A stretch of DNA of 64,000 nt from Polaribacter aestuariivivens. GTDB lineage: Bacteria > Bacteroidota > Bacteroidia > Flavobacteriales > Flavobacteriaceae. The stretch is taken from contig NZ_VANR01000007.1 in assembly GCF_005885675.1 (NCBI RefSeq), forward strand, positions 62,001 through 126,000. Reading direction: 5' to 3'. The notes beneath the pieces were generated by a model that was given only the letters and a program-made list of their open reading frames with translations, made no database searches and was not told where the DNA came from. This document shows positions 45,467 through 54,941 of the stretch, one piece after another (position 1 is the first letter of the stretch; the number at the start of each line of letters is the position of its first letter). Made by a program: the position numbers and the translations under genes.

Positions 45467-45497
45467 AGTTTTCAGTTTTCAGTTTTCAGTTTTCAGT
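45467..45497. repeat. Heptanucleotide repeat array (AGTTTTC x4)
   Basis: Four perfect copies of AGTTTTC (45467-45494) followed by AGT, immediately after the transaldolase stop. Confidence 0.95.
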
Positions 45498-45508
45498 GAT
45501 TCACTAAT

Positions 45509-45533
45509 AACTAACAACTAACAACTAACAACT
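45509..45533. repeat. Heptanucleotide repeat array (AACTAAC x3.5)
   Basis: Three perfect copies of AACTAAC (45509-45529) and a partial fourth. It is a second, unrelated 7-bp array only 11 bases after the first, 26 bases before menD. Confidence 0.95.
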
Positions 45534-45558
45534 TTTTAAATCTTTTAAGATTTAAAAA

Positions 45559-47217
45559 ATGTATCCAAAAAAAGAACTCGCACAAATCGTAATTTCAGCA
45601 TGTATACAATTTGATGTTGATACTGTTGTAATATCTCCAGGTTCACGAAATGCACCCTTAACAATTGGTTTTTCTAATCATCCAGAAATACAAACTTTAA
45701 GTGTGGTAGATGAACGTTGTGCAGCCTTTTTTGCTTTAGGTATTGCACAACAAACAAAAAAACCAGTTGCAGTTTTATGTACTTCAGGCTCTGCATTGTT
45801 AAATTATTATCCAGCAATTGCAGAAGCATTTTATAGCAACATTCCTTTAGTGGTAATATCTGCAGATAGACCAAAACATTTAATTGATATTGGTGATGGA
45901 CAAACTATTAGGCAAGAAAATGTATTTGAAAACCACATTTTATTTTCTGCAAATCTTGTAGAAAATGAAAAGTTTAAAACCAGAAACGCCCAGTTAATAG
46001 GTGAAGCTTTACAAATTTCTATTTCTCAGCAAGGTCCTGTTCATATAAATGTTCCTTTTGATGAGCCCTTATATGAAACTGTAAAAAAGTTAAACAACTT
46101 TAGTTTTCCACACATTTCTTTAAGTTCATTAGATAATTCTCACATTAATTATAACGAATTATCTAAAATATGGAATGCAGCAGAAAAGAAAATGATTGTT
46201 GTAGGTGTAAATTATCCTGATAATGAATTGCACAATTTAATGGATTTATATGCGGAAGATGATTCTGTACTAATTTTAACAGAAACTACCTCAAATTTGC
46301 ATCATAAAAAGGCAGTAAACTCTATAGATCAGTTGATTTTTTCTATGGAAGATACTGATTTTAAAGAGTTGCAACCAGATATTTTAATCACTTTTGGAGG
46401 TATGATTGTTTCTAAAAGAATCAAACGATTTTTAAGAGATTATCAACCAAAACATCATTGGAATATTGATGCTAAAAAAGCAACCAATACCTTTTTTTGT
46501 TTGTCTGAATTCATACAAACAACACCTGTAGATTTTTTTACTCATTTTAATAATTTTATCAAACCAATACAAAGCAACTACCAACCAAAATGGTTAAAAA
46601 TAAGAGATTACAGAAGGCAAAAACATGCTGAATATTTTAAAGATTTAAAACATTCTGACTTCAAAGTTTTTGAAGAGGTTTTAAAAAAAATACCAGAAAA
46701 TACTAGTTTGCAAATTAGTAATAGTGCCATTATTAGATATGCGCAACTTTTTACCATTCATAAAACACTAACAGTTTTTTGTAATAGAGGTACAAGTGGA
46801 ATTGATGGAAGTACTAGTACCGCAATTGGAGCTGCTTTTGCAAATAAAAACCAAACTGTTTTTATAACTGGAGATCTAAGCTTTTTTTATGATTCTAATG
46901 CACTGTGGAATAAAAACATTCCAAATAATTTCAGAATTATATTAATAAACAATTCTGGTGGCGGAATTTTTAAAATCATACCAGGACCAAGAACTACAAA
47001 TGCAGCAAATTATTTTGAAACACCACATTGTTTAACAGCAGAACATTTGGCTAAAATGTATAATTTCGAATATGTAAAAGCATACTCAAACGAAACTGTA
47101 ACAAAAGGTTTACAAGGCTTTTTTAAAGCATCAGAAAAACCAAAAATATTAGAAATCTTTACTCCAAATCAAGAAAATGATTTAGTTTTAAAAGAATATT
47201 TTAAATATATAAAATAA
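45559..47217 (+). CDS. menD: 2-succinyl-5-enolpyruvyl-6-hydroxy-3-cyclohexene-1-carboxylate synthase (MenD)
   Basis: MenD is the thiamine-diphosphate enzyme that adds a succinyl group to isochorismate in menaquinone synthesis. The 552 residues have the start VVISPGSRNAPLTIGF (with the conserved SPGSRNAPL), DERCAAFFALGIAQ with the cofactor-activating Glu, and AVLCTSGSALLNYYPAIAEA. The C-terminal diphosphate-binding block has GTSGIDGSTSTAIGAAF, FITGDLSFFYDSNALW and NNSGGGIFKIIPG. The menB gene lies 2.4 kb downstream in the same direction. The stop overlaps the next start as TAATG. Four repeat-rich bases of leader were not used as a regulatory call. Confidence 0.95.
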   Translation: MYPKKELAQIVISACIQFDVDTVVISPGSRNAPLTIGFSNHPEIQTLSVVDERCAAFFALGIAQQTKKPVAVLCTSGSALLNYYPAIAEAFYSNIPLVVISADRPKHLIDIGDGQTIRQENVFENHILFSANLVENEKFKTRNAQLIGEALQISISQQGPVHINVPFDEPLYETVKKLNNFSFPHISLSSLDNSHINYNELSKIWNAAEKKMIVVGVNYPDNELHNLMDLYAEDDSVLILTETTSNLHHKKAVNSIDQLIFSMEDTDFKELQPDILITFGGMIVSKRIKRFLRDYQPKHHWNIDAKKATNTFFCLSEFIQTTPVDFFTHFNNFIKPIQSNYQPKWLKIRDYRRQKHAEYFKDLKHSDFKVFEEVLKKIPENTSLQISNSAIIRYAQLFTIHKTLTVFCNRGTSGIDGSTSTAIGAAFANKNQTVFITGDLSFFYDSNALWNKNIPNNFRIILINNSGGGIFKIIPGPRTTNAANYFETPHCLTAEHLAKMYNFEYVKAYSNETVTKGLQGFFKASEKPKILEIFTPNQENDLVLKEYFKYIK

Positions 47218-47678
47218 TGGACGAACACGAAGAAGAAAATAATTTTCAAGAAATTGAATATGATTTTAAAGAAGGAGATAAGGTAAGTTTAATAATTGAA
47301 ACTGAAACCGCTTTAGGTTATACTGTATTAATTAATGATGAGTTTGATGGCTTGCTTTTTAGAAGTGAAGTTTTTCAAGAATTAGAAGAAAATATGGAGG
47401 TTGTAGGTTATATTAAAAAAATTCGTGAAGATGGTAAAGTAGATGTTTCTTTACGTCCACAAGGTTTTAGAAATGTAATTGATTCTGACACAGACAAAGT
47501 ATTGCAAAAACTTAAAGATAGTAGAGAAGGGTTTTTGTTGTTAACAGATAAAAGTAGTCCTGATGCTATTCGTTTTCATATGAAAATGAGTAAAAAGGCT
47601 TTTAAAAAAGCGGTAGGAAATTTATACAAGCAAAAATTAGTTCTATTAAAAGAAGATAGAATTGAATTGGTAAAATAA
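47217..47678 (+). CDS. CvfB-like S1-type RNA-binding protein (short form)
   Basis: A 153-residue protein of the kind often annotated as CvfB or S1-like. Residues about 15-85 form an S1-like beta-barrel (GDKVSLIIETETALGYTVLIND, FDGLLFRSEVFQELE, VVGYIKKIREDGKVDVSLRP). A winged-helix-like C-terminal part follows (LTDKSSPDAIRFHMKMSKKAFKKAVGNLYKQKLVLL). The longer B. subtilis/S. aureus CvfB proteins have two or three S1 repeats; this shorter form is usual for bacteroidetes as I recall. RNA binding is likely; the target is unknown. It is translationally coupled to menD. Confidence 0.85.
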   Translation: MDEHEEENNFQEIEYDFKEGDKVSLIIETETALGYTVLINDEFDGLLFRSEVFQELEENMEVVGYIKKIREDGKVDVSLRPQGFRNVIDSDTDKVLQKLKDSREGFLLLTDKSSPDAIRFHMKMSKKAFKKAVGNLYKQKLVLLKEDRIELVK

Positions 47679-47685
47679 AAACGAG

Positions 47686-48375
47686 GTGAAAAAGTTATTT
47701 TTCTGTATTTTAATTTTAACTGCTTCAGTTGCGAAAGCTCAATTTACTGAAGTTTTGACTTCTGATAGACCAGGACAAGCTTTGTCTGCAAACACAGTTG
47801 GTAAAAACGTTTTTCAAGTGCAAACGGGTATCGATTTTTTTGACAATAATTCTCAATTTTATCCAAATTCTTACTTTAGATATGGGCTTTCAGAAAAGTT
47901 CGAATTAAATTCTGGTATTATTTTATCTGGAAGTAAATTTGCGAATGAAATCGCTTCTTTTTCAGTTGGAGCAAGATATAATTTATCTGATATAGATAGC
48001 AAATTTACTTCAACTTTACAGTTTTCTCATGATTTTGGAGCAACAAATAACAACTCTCAATTAACATACATTTTAGCAAGTTCTTTTTCTGAAAAACTTT
48101 CTTATACTGTTAACTTAGGAATTAATTTTGATAATGATTTCGGAGTAAATAATGGAATTTATGTATTTAATTTATCTTACGGAATTAACTCAAAAATGGG
48201 TGTTTTTCTAGAGACTTTTGGAAACTTTTTAAATAGCGGTTTTCAATTGAATATAGATACAGGAATGTATTATCTTTTAAATAATAATTTCCAAATAGAT
48301 GCGCTTGTTGGAGATAATGACGGTTTATTTTTAGGAGCTGGATTTACTTGGAGAATTCCTGCAAAAAAAATATAA
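47686..48375 (+). CDS. Outer-membrane beta-barrel protein (transporter-like)
   Basis: A 229-residue protein starting at GTG 47686 (no ATG fits). The signal peptide is MKKLFFCILILTASVAKA. The mature part alternates strands with aromatic ends (GKNVFQVQTGIDFFDN, FYPNSYFRYGLSEKFELNSG, FTSTLQFSHDFGATNN, GVFLETFGNF) and ends ALVGDNDGLFLGAGFTWRIPA. This is the pattern of the phenol-degradation MetA-like or 'transporter' outer-membrane barrels in this phylum. It is 7 bases after the CvfB-like gene and its stop abuts the convergent esterase-like gene (TAATTA). The substrate is unknown. Confidence 0.82.
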   Translation: MKKLFFCILILTASVAKAQFTEVLTSDRPGQALSANTVGKNVFQVQTGIDFFDNNSQFYPNSYFRYGLSEKFELNSGIILSGSKFANEIASFSVGARYNLSDIDSKFTSTLQFSHDFGATNNNSQLTYILASSFSEKLSYTVNLGINFDNDFGVNNGIYVFNLSYGINSKMGVFLETFGNFLNSGFQLNIDTGMYYLLNNNFQIDALVGDNDGLFLGAGFTWRIPAKKI

Positions 48376-49536
48376 TTACCTTCCACCAAGCCTTAAAATA
48401 TTTTCATAAAAAGCATCTGCATTTGGGTTAGATGGATCCATTTTTCCGTATCCAATTTTGTAATATTTCAAAGCTTTTTTAATGTTTTTCCCTTGTTCAT
48501 AATAGCGTCCAATATAATAATCACCCAAAGGAGAACTTGGATAAAGCTTTAAAATCATTTTACCGAAATTTAATAATTGATCTCCGTTTTCTTTTTCAAT
48601 TACAATTTTTTCAATTGCATAAATATCTGTTTCACGAATTCCTAAATTGGTACCAAACAAAAACTCTATATCTAAATATTTGTTTTCTAAATAAGAAATG
48701 GCATCAATAGGAGACAAATCTTTAATGTTTTTATCAAATTCTTCTTTAGAAATTCCAGAATAAATTTCAAAAACTTTAGTCAAAGCTCTGGGTATTGCTT
48801 CACTCATTGCAGAAATACTGCTTTTTGTGACTATAGTGTCATTTATAACATTAAAATTTTCAAGTTTTAAACCTGCAAGTCCTTTTTGTAATTCACCAAT
48901 TCGAATTTGTTTATTTTCCGAAAACGAGGTAGAATTATTCGTGTAATAATAAAAAGTATTGTCTTCTTTTTGGAACCTTGGAAAATCGTAAGATTGCATT
49001 TGGTTTCCTATAAAATCAGAGTAAATAGGGTTTATACAAATATATGCGTTGATAAATGGAGTAGATTCTCTTAAAAAATTTGTAATTAAATTAGCGGAAG
49101 TTCCTTCACCAATCAACGAAATAAAAGGCGATGTTTTATAAGTACTTTCAATTTCGAAAATAACTTCATTTTTTAAGAACTGATAAAATTTTTCATTATC
49201 GGTAGTTAAATTTCCATTATTTATATTAAAATAAGTATCCTTTTTTCTAGTTTTACTCATTTGTATTCCGACAATAATTTGTTTTGGAGCTTTATCTTTT
49301 GCAGCAAATAAAACCGAATTTCCTACATAAGCATCAAACATATAGGAAGCGTCTAATACAATTGCAAGCGGATAATTTTTTTCTTTAGTATCATCATAAC
49401 CTTCTGGAAGGTAAATTTTTATTTTTCTTTCATCATCAACATAATTGGAGTTAATGGTTTTATTTAAAATTTTTTGCGAAAATCCAATCACAGAAAAAAA
49501 AAGGAATATTAATGGAAACGTTTTCTTTATCATCAT
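48376..49536 (-). CDS. Exported esterase-fold protein with degenerate active site and C-terminal TPR-like helices
   Basis: A 386-residue exported protein; signal peptide MMIKKTFPLIFLFFSVIGFSQ. Residues about 25-265 align with the alpha/beta-hydrolase 'esterase D / Ferri-bacillibactin esterase' fold: RKIKIYLPEGYDD, LAIVLDASYMFDAYVGNSV, APKQIIVGIQMS. The nucleophile elbow, usually GHSxGG, here reads GEGTSA, and no His is present at the usual place after the late strand, so catalysis by Ser/His seems lost. The last about 100 residues (LLNFGKMILKLYPSSPLGDY, YYEQGKNIKKALKYYKIGYG) form TPR-like helices. It stands alone between convergent and divergent neighbours. Function unknown; possibly a binding protein. 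Confidence 0.85.
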   Translation of the reverse strand: MMIKKTFPLIFLFFSVIGFSQKILNKTINSNYVDDERKIKIYLPEGYDDTKEKNYPLAIVLDASYMFDAYVGNSVLFAAKDKAPKQIIVGIQMSKTRKKDTYFNINNGNLTTDNEKFYQFLKNEVIFEIESTYKTSPFISLIGEGTSANLITNFLRESTPFINAYICINPIYSDFIGNQMQSYDFPRFQKEDNTFYYYTNNSTSFSENKQIRIGELQKGLAGLKLENFNVINDTIVTKSSISAMSEAIPRALTKVFEIYSGISKEEFDKNIKDLSPIDAISYLENKYLDIEFLFGTNLGIRETDIYAIEKIVIEKENGDQLLNFGKMILKLYPSSPLGDYYIGRYYEQGKNIKKALKYYKIGYGKMDPSNPNADAFYENILRLGGR

Positions 49537-49603
49537 TTAGAATGTTTATTTTTGTAAATCTAAATTTTTAGTTCTTTTCTTAGAACGTCTAAAATACAAA
49601 AAT

Positions 49604-50443
49604 ATGATACAACCTGAATGGAAAACTGCCAAAGAGTATGAAGATATTACTTACAAGAAATGTAATGGTGTTGCAAGAATAGCATTTAACAGGCCCAATG
49701 TTAGAAATGCATTTCGTCCTAAAACAACATCAGAATTGTATGATGCATTTTACGATGCTGGTGAAGATGTAAATATTGGAGTAGTATTACTTTCTGCAGA
49801 AGGTCCAAGTACAAAAGACGGTGTGTATTCATTTTGTTCTGGAGGTGATCAAAAAGCAAGAGGTCATCAAGGTTATGTTGGTGAAGATGGTTACCACAGA
49901 TTAAACATTTTAGAAGTACAGCGTTTAATAAGGTTTATGCCAAAAGCTGTAATTTGTGTAGTTCCAGGTTGGGCAGTTGGTGGAGGTCATTCATTACATG
50001 TGGTTTGCGATTTAACGTTGGCAAGCAAAGAACATGCTATTTTTAAACAAACTGATGCAGATGTAACCTCTTTTGATGGTGGTTATGGTTCAGCATATTT
50101 AGCAAAAATGGTAGGTCAGAAAAAAGCAAGAGAGATTTTTTTCTTAGGAAGAAATTATTCCGCTCAAGAAGCTTATGAAATGGGAATGGTAAATGCTGTA
50201 ATACCTCATGATGAACTAGAATCTACTGCTTATGAATGGGCACAAGAAATTTTGGCAAAAAGTCCGACTTCAATTAAAATGCTAAAATTTGCTATGAATT
50301 TAACTGATGATGGAATGGTTGGTCAGCAAGTTTTTGCAGGAGAAGCAACAAGATTAGCTTACATGACAGATGAAGCAAAAGAAGGAAGAGATGCTTTTCT
50401 TGAAAAAAGAAAACCTAATTTTCCTAAAAAATGGATACCATAA
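49604..50443 (+). CDS. menB: 1,4-dihydroxy-2-naphthoyl-CoA synthase
   Basis: MenB closes the second ring of the menaquinone head group from o-succinylbenzoyl-CoA. The 279 residues have the crotonase fold with the MenB-specific blocks IAFNRPNVRNAFRPKTTSE, FCSGGDQKARGH, VPGWAVGGGHSLHVVCDLT (oxyanion hole), TDADVTSFDGGYGSAYLAK (catalytic Asp/Tyr region) and MVNAVIPHDELE. The Bacteroidota type uses the bicarbonate-independent Asp. It is close to menD, with a transcription direction in common. A FAH-type hydrolase gene follows after 32 bases. Confidence 0.95.
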   Translation: MIQPEWKTAKEYEDITYKKCNGVARIAFNRPNVRNAFRPKTTSELYDAFYDAGEDVNIGVVLLSAEGPSTKDGVYSFCSGGDQKARGHQGYVGEDGYHRLNILEVQRLIRFMPKAVICVVPGWAVGGGHSLHVVCDLTLASKEHAIFKQTDADVTSFDGGYGSAYLAKMVGQKKAREIFFLGRNYSAQEAYEMGMVNAVIPHDELESTAYEWAQEILAKSPTSIKMLKFAMNLTDDGMVGQQVFAGEATRLAYMTDEAKEGRDAFLEKRKPNFPKKWIP

Positions 50444-50475
50444 ACAGTTTATTAATTTATAAGTCATAATTATTT

Positions 50476-51084
50476 ATGAAAATAATTTGTATTGGGCGCA
50501 ATTACGCTAAACATATTGAAGAGTTGGCAAATGAAAAACCAGACAATCCTGTTGTTTTTTTAAAACCAGACTCAGCAATTTTACCTAAAAAAAATCCATT
50601 TTTTATTCCTCCTTTTTCAAATGATGTTCATTACGAAGTGGAGGTTTTAGTAAAAATTAATAAAGTTGGAAAGCATATTGATGAAAAATTTGCCCATAAA
50701 TATTACGATGAAATAGGATTAGGAATCGATTTCACAGCACGTGATGTACAGCAACAATGCAAAGAAAAAGGATTGCCTTGGGAAAAAGCAAAAGCATTTG
50801 ATGGAAGTGCAGTTATTGGCGATTTTTATGCAAAAGAAATATTTGATTTAGAAAATTTAAATTTTCAACTATATAAGAATAATGAGTTAGTTCAAGATGG
50901 TAATACAAATACCATGTTGTGGAAAATAGATGAACTAATAGCTTACGTATCGCAATATTTTACACTAAAAAAAGGAGATGTTATTTTTACAGGAACACCT
51001 GCAGGAGTTGGTAAGGTTTCTGAAAATGATACTTTAGAAGGTAAAATTGAAAGTAACACTGCTTTTTCAATACGTGTTAAATAG
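50476..51084 (+). CDS. Fumarylacetoacetate hydrolase (FAH) family protein
   Basis: A 202-residue member of the FAH fold: MKIICIGRNYAKHIEELAN, VFLKPDSAILPKKNPFFIPP, VHYEVEVLVKINK (metal Glu residues), GIDFTARDVQQQCKEKGLPW and the tail GDVIFTGTPAGVGKV. Members act as acylpyruvate hydrolases or oxaloacetate decarboxylases / tautomerases; the size fits the acylpyruvase (FAHD1-like) group. It follows menB in the same direction, with a 32-base gap. The substrate is not assigned. Confidence 0.92.
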   Translation: MKIICIGRNYAKHIEELANEKPDNPVVFLKPDSAILPKKNPFFIPPFSNDVHYEVEVLVKINKVGKHIDEKFAHKYYDEIGLGIDFTARDVQQQCKEKGLPWEKAKAFDGSAVIGDFYAKEIFDLENLNFQLYKNNELVQDGNTNTMLWKIDELIAYVSQYFTLKKGDVIFTGTPAGVGKVSENDTLEGKIESNTAFSIRVK

Positions 51085-51211
51085 TTTTTAAGTAACAGAC
51101 AATAATTATACTTTTTTGGGCGATAAAAAAACTATTTTAATTTTTTACTGAGTTACTTTTGTTTCTTTAACATATGTTAATACCTTTACAATATTTTATA
51201 AAATTTTAAAA

Positions 51212-54200
51212 ATGAATAAAATTACTTTTTTTAAAACAATACTTTTTTTATTGCTTTCAACGTTTTCTTACGCTCAAAATGCAGCGTATTACGTAAGTCA
51301 AGAAAATGGTTTAGATAGTAACGATGGTTTATCATCAGCAACACCATTTAAAACCATAGGGAATATTCCAAAAACTGTAACTGCAAATGGAGATACTGCT
51401 TTTGAGATTGTTTTAATGGGAACTTTTGTAAACGATAGTTATTATTCAAGTGGAACAACAAAACATACTTACACTGGAGATATTTCTGCACCCTTTATTT
51501 GGAATTCAGAAAACACATTGAATTTTAGCGGTTTTCAAGGACAAGCTGGTAAATACATTACTATAAGATCTTTTGATTCAAACACAAAACTAAAAGGTAA
51601 TGGTAGTAACATTTTAAGAGTACAAAACTCAGAGTATTTAATTATAAAAGATTTAGTCATAGAGGGTGAAGTGCAGAGTATTGCATTATCTACAGCAAAC
51701 GATTTACAATTTTCCTATTTAAATTTAACTACAGACCCTTCTATAGACCGTTACAATCCTACTTTAGAGCAAATAAGAGAAAGAGATGAAGATGATTGTA
51801 TAGTACCTGGATGTGATACGTCTCAAGACGGTTCTTTGCCTAAAATTAATGGAGATGATACTGTGAGACCTTCTTATGTAGACACAAGAGGATTTTTTTT
51901 AAGCAATATTAATAATGTTCAAATTTTAAATAATACTGTTACTCAAATGCCAGGTGGTGGTTTAAGAGTTTCTGATGCAGAAGATGTAGATATTATTGGT
52001 AATGAAGTATCTTATTGCTCTTTAAGATCTTTTTCTGGTACACATGGTTTGGTAGTTACAAAAGCAACAAGTACGAGAACCACAGATGATTATAGAATTA
52101 GAATTCTAAGAAATAAAGTTCATCATAATTATAACGAACAATATTCTTGGGCACCAGATAAAGATAAAATTACACCTCACATTGATGAAGGTAAAGGAAT
52201 TTCTTTACAAAGAAACCAAACCACTTACGAAGATGATGGAACAACTATTAAAGTAAATTGGGAACATGGTAGAATTTTAGTAGCCAACAATCTTACTTAT
52301 TTTAATGGCTTTAGTGGTGTGCATTCTAATGATGGAAATCGTGTAGATTTTATTAATAACACTTCTTATTTTAATTCATACACAAAGTCTATTACAGAAG
52401 ATGATGATGGTGACCCCTCAACATTTCCTACTTCCAATAATGGAGGAAATATAGGAATTAGTATGAGTGATGGTTTCGATTGTAAAATTATTAATAATAT
52501 ATCTATAATAGATTCTAGACTAAGTAAATCTGCGATATCTGTTAAAAATAGTACAATTGCAACAAGTTCAGCTACAGAAGCAACAAGAGATGCAGGTACA
52601 CCAGATGCTGAAATTAAGAATAATCTTATTTATGGGACAACCTTAGCTGGTGTAACTGGTACAATTAATGAAAATGCGACAACAAATGGTATTCAATTAA
52701 ATTCAATTAAAGCAGATCCTCAATTTGTAGATCCTACAAATTTTGATTTTAGGTTAAAAATTACCTCTCCAGCAATAAACGCAGCAGATAATACAGAGGC
52801 AATTACAACAGATTTTAATGAAGACCCAAGATTTGGAATTGCAGATATGGGGGCTTTAGAATTTGATGCTAATGTAACTTTATGGGAAGGTACAAACAGT
52901 AGTTCTTGGTCAGACGCAGGAAACTGGAGTAATGGAGTTCCTTTAAATGACAATACATATGCTATAAATATTCCAGCAGGTTTAACAAATTATCCAGAAA
53001 TAACAACTGCAGGAGTTTCTTTAAAAGATATGTATATAAATACTGGAGGAACTTTAAATATAGCTCCAACAGGTTCTTTAACAGTGGAAAGAGATTTGAC
53101 CCAAGATGGAACTTTTACCATAAAATCAGACGCAACAAATAATGGCTCTTTTATACTAAAAGGAGACCAAAAAGGATTAGGAAATGTAGCTTATGATAGA
53201 TATGTAACTACAAATTGGCATTTGGTTTCGTCTCCAGTTGATGGTCAAAACATTAATGATTTTGCTGCAGATTTAGAAAGAAATTCAGAAAATTATGCAG
53301 TTGCAGCTTATGACAATAGCCTAGATTTAGGTTCAAGATATACTTATTTTACAGACAATACAGGAACTAATGATATTGCTTTTGCTGGTTTTTTCAATGC
53401 AGGAAAAGGATATTCAGTTAAAAAAACAGCAGCAGGAACTTTAACTTTTTCAGGGTTGATACATACAGATGCAACACCAGTTGCAATTGTTGATGGAGTT
53501 TCGGGTGCTATTGGTAATAAATGGAATTTGGTTGGTAACCCATCTACAGCATTTATAAACTTGAATGATGATGCAGATGCCACAAACAACTTCTTAACAG
53601 TAAATGCGACTAAATTAGATCCTTTAAGAGTTGCTGTTTATATGTGGAATGGATCAGGTTATGATATTTTAAATCATTCTGGTTCAGCAGCGTATTATGC
53701 AGCTCCAGGTCAAGGGTTTTTTGTGCAGGCTAAAGATGGTGGAGAAACAATTAACTTTACAGAAGAAATGCAAAGCCACCAAACAGGAAAATCTTTTTTT
53801 AAATCATCAAATTTAACTCCAGAAATAGAAATACTTGTTTCTTCTAAAAATATTACTAAAAAAACACAGATAAAATATTTACAAAACACAACTACAGGTT
53901 TAGATCCTGGTTACGATGCAGGAACTTTTTCAGCTGAACCAAGTAGTTTTGATATTTATACACATTTAGTATCTAATAGTGAAGGTCATAATTTTGCTTT
54001 GCAATGCTTACCAAATTCAAATTACGAAACTATGATAGTTCCTTTAGGGGTTACTGCTGAAAAAGATGCAAACATTACTTTTACAAGTAAGCAATTAAAT
54101 TTACCAACAGGAATTAATGTTTATATTGAAGATAAAGTGACAAACACTTTTACGCAAATAGATGCAGAAAAATCTTCTTACACAATTACCTTGAATGAAG

Positions 54201-54502
54201 CAGTAAACGGAATAGGACGTTTTTACATTCACACGACCTCTAATGCTCTAAATGTAAATACGTTTGAATCGCAAAACGTACAGATTTATAGTTCAAGTAA
54301 AAACACTATAGAAATTGCTGGCTTGCACAACAAAAAATCAAATGTGACAATTTTTGATTTAGTGGGTAAAAAAGTATTTTCTCATACTTTTGAAGCGAAA
54401 GGACATAATCAAATAAATCTTCCAAACTTAAAAGTTGGAGTGTATGTAGTAAACTTGCAATCAGAAAAAGGAAACATCTCTAAAAAGATAGTTTTAAAAT
54501 AA
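51212..54502 (+). CDS. T9SS-exported right-handed beta-helix surface protein
   Basis: A 1096-residue protein. Signal peptide MNKITFFKTILFLLLSTFSYAQ. The N-terminal part (about 25-560) is a parallel beta-helix: YYVSQENGLDSNDGLSSATP and the repeated 'N-x-hydrophobic' turns (NNVQILNNTVTQM, VDIIGNEVSYC, DFINNTSYFNS, KIINNISIID). The rest carries ALWEGTNSSSWSDAGNWSNG, which is like the surface module of the two large proteins at 1-8.5 kb (WSNG.P, LVGNPS, APGQGFFVQAKDGG). The C-terminal sorting tail (NVTIFDLVGKKVFSHTFEAK ... VGVYVVNLQSEKGNISKKIVL) directs T9SS export. It has a terminator of its own. It may bind or cut a polysaccharide, but no catalytic residues could be assigned. Confidence 0.9.
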   Translation: MNKITFFKTILFLLLSTFSYAQNAAYYVSQENGLDSNDGLSSATPFKTIGNIPKTVTANGDTAFEIVLMGTFVNDSYYSSGTTKHTYTGDISAPFIWNSENTLNFSGFQGQAGKYITIRSFDSNTKLKGNGSNILRVQNSEYLIIKDLVIEGEVQSIALSTANDLQFSYLNLTTDPSIDRYNPTLEQIRERDEDDCIVPGCDTSQDGSLPKINGDDTVRPSYVDTRGFFLSNINNVQILNNTVTQMPGGGLRVSDAEDVDIIGNEVSYCSLRSFSGTHGLVVTKATSTRTTDDYRIRILRNKVHHNYNEQYSWAPDKDKITPHIDEGKGISLQRNQTTYEDDGTTIKVNWEHGRILVANNLTYFNGFSGVHSNDGNRVDFINNTSYFNSYTKSITEDDDGDPSTFPTSNNGGNIGISMSDGFDCKIINNISIIDSRLSKSAISVKNSTIATSSATEATRDAGTPDAEIKNNLIYGTTLAGVTGTINENATTNGIQLNSIKADPQFVDPTNFDFRLKITSPAINAADNTEAITTDFNEDPRFGIADMGALEFDANVTLWEGTNSSSWSDAGNWSNGVPLNDNTYAINIPAGLTNYPEITTAGVSLKDMYINTGGTLNIAPTGSLTVERDLTQDGTFTIKSDATNNGSFILKGDQKGLGNVAYDRYVTTNWHLVSSPVDGQNINDFAADLERNSENYAVAAYDNSLDLGSRYTYFTDNTGTNDIAFAGFFNAGKGYSVKKTAAGTLTFSGLIHTDATPVAIVDGVSGAIGNKWNLVGNPSTAFINLNDDADATNNFLTVNATKLDPLRVAVYMWNGSGYDILNHSGSAAYYAAPGQGFFVQAKDGGETINFTEEMQSHQTGKSFFKSSNLTPEIEILVSSKNITKKTQIKYLQNTTTGLDPGYDAGTFSAEPSSFDIYTHLVSNSEGHNFALQCLPNSNYETMIVPLGVTAEKDANITFTSKQLNLPTGINVYIEDKVTNTFTQIDAEKSSYTITLNEAVNGIGRFYIHTTSNALNVNTFESQNVQIYSSSKNTIEIAGLHNKKSNVTIFDLVGKKVFSHTFEAKGHNQINLPNLKVGVYVVNLQSEKGNISKKIVLK

Positions 54503-54524
54503 TCACCTCTTTTTTAAATTATTT

Positions 54525-54570
54525 TGCCATTATCAAACTAAAAAATTGATAATGGCATTTTATTTTTATA
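54525..54570 (+). terminator. Intrinsic terminator after the beta-helix protein gene
   Basis: TGCCATTATCAA (54525-54536) pairs with TTGATAATGGCA (54546-54557) and is followed by a T-rich run. Confidence 0.85.
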
Positions 54571-54625
54571 AGTTTTCTGTTTGTATCTTTGTTGTCTTCA
54601 AAATTCATAAAAAATAAGATAAACA

Positions 54626-54940
54626 TTGATTAATTTTTTCATACAAATTTTAGTATCTGTATTTATCGGAGTTTGTTTTATTTACTTAGCTAACAGATTT
54701 AAAAAAAATAGAATAATATACTTTTGTGTTGGTTTTTTCTCATCTTTAACAATTCGAATTAGCTATTTGATTATTTACGGTTTTGCAACAGATTTTAAAA
54801 TCCAACAAAATTTTCAAAATAACAGAAATTTATCAATCTTATTAAGTGTTATTGTACCATATTTTCTCTTTGTTTTTTTAAAAAGAAGGTTAAAAAAGAA
54901 AAACAACTATTACAAAAAGATAAATGAAATAGGAAAATAA
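54626..54940 (+). CDS. Small two- or three-helix membrane protein, first of a tandem pair
   Basis: A 104-residue protein starting at TTG 54626 (no ATG available in the frame; the downstream spacing to the paralogue is one base). It has membrane helices at about 3-22 (FFIQILVSVFIGVCFIYLA), 30-54 (IIYFCVGFFSSLTIRISYLI) and 68-86 (LSILLSVIVPYFLFVFL), with a basic tail (KRRLKKKNNYYKKINEIGK). It resembles the next gene in the pattern YLANRFKKN / RLAENHQKN and in the tail INEIGK / INKIGK. Together with cinA they form a tight run (1-base gap, then ATGA overlap). Function unknown. Confidence 0.7.
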   Translation: MINFFIQILVSVFIGVCFIYLANRFKKNRIIYFCVGFFSSLTIRISYLIIYGFATDFKIQQNFQNNRNLSILLSVIVPYFLFVFLKRRLKKKNNYYKKINEIGK

Positions 54941-54941
54941 G

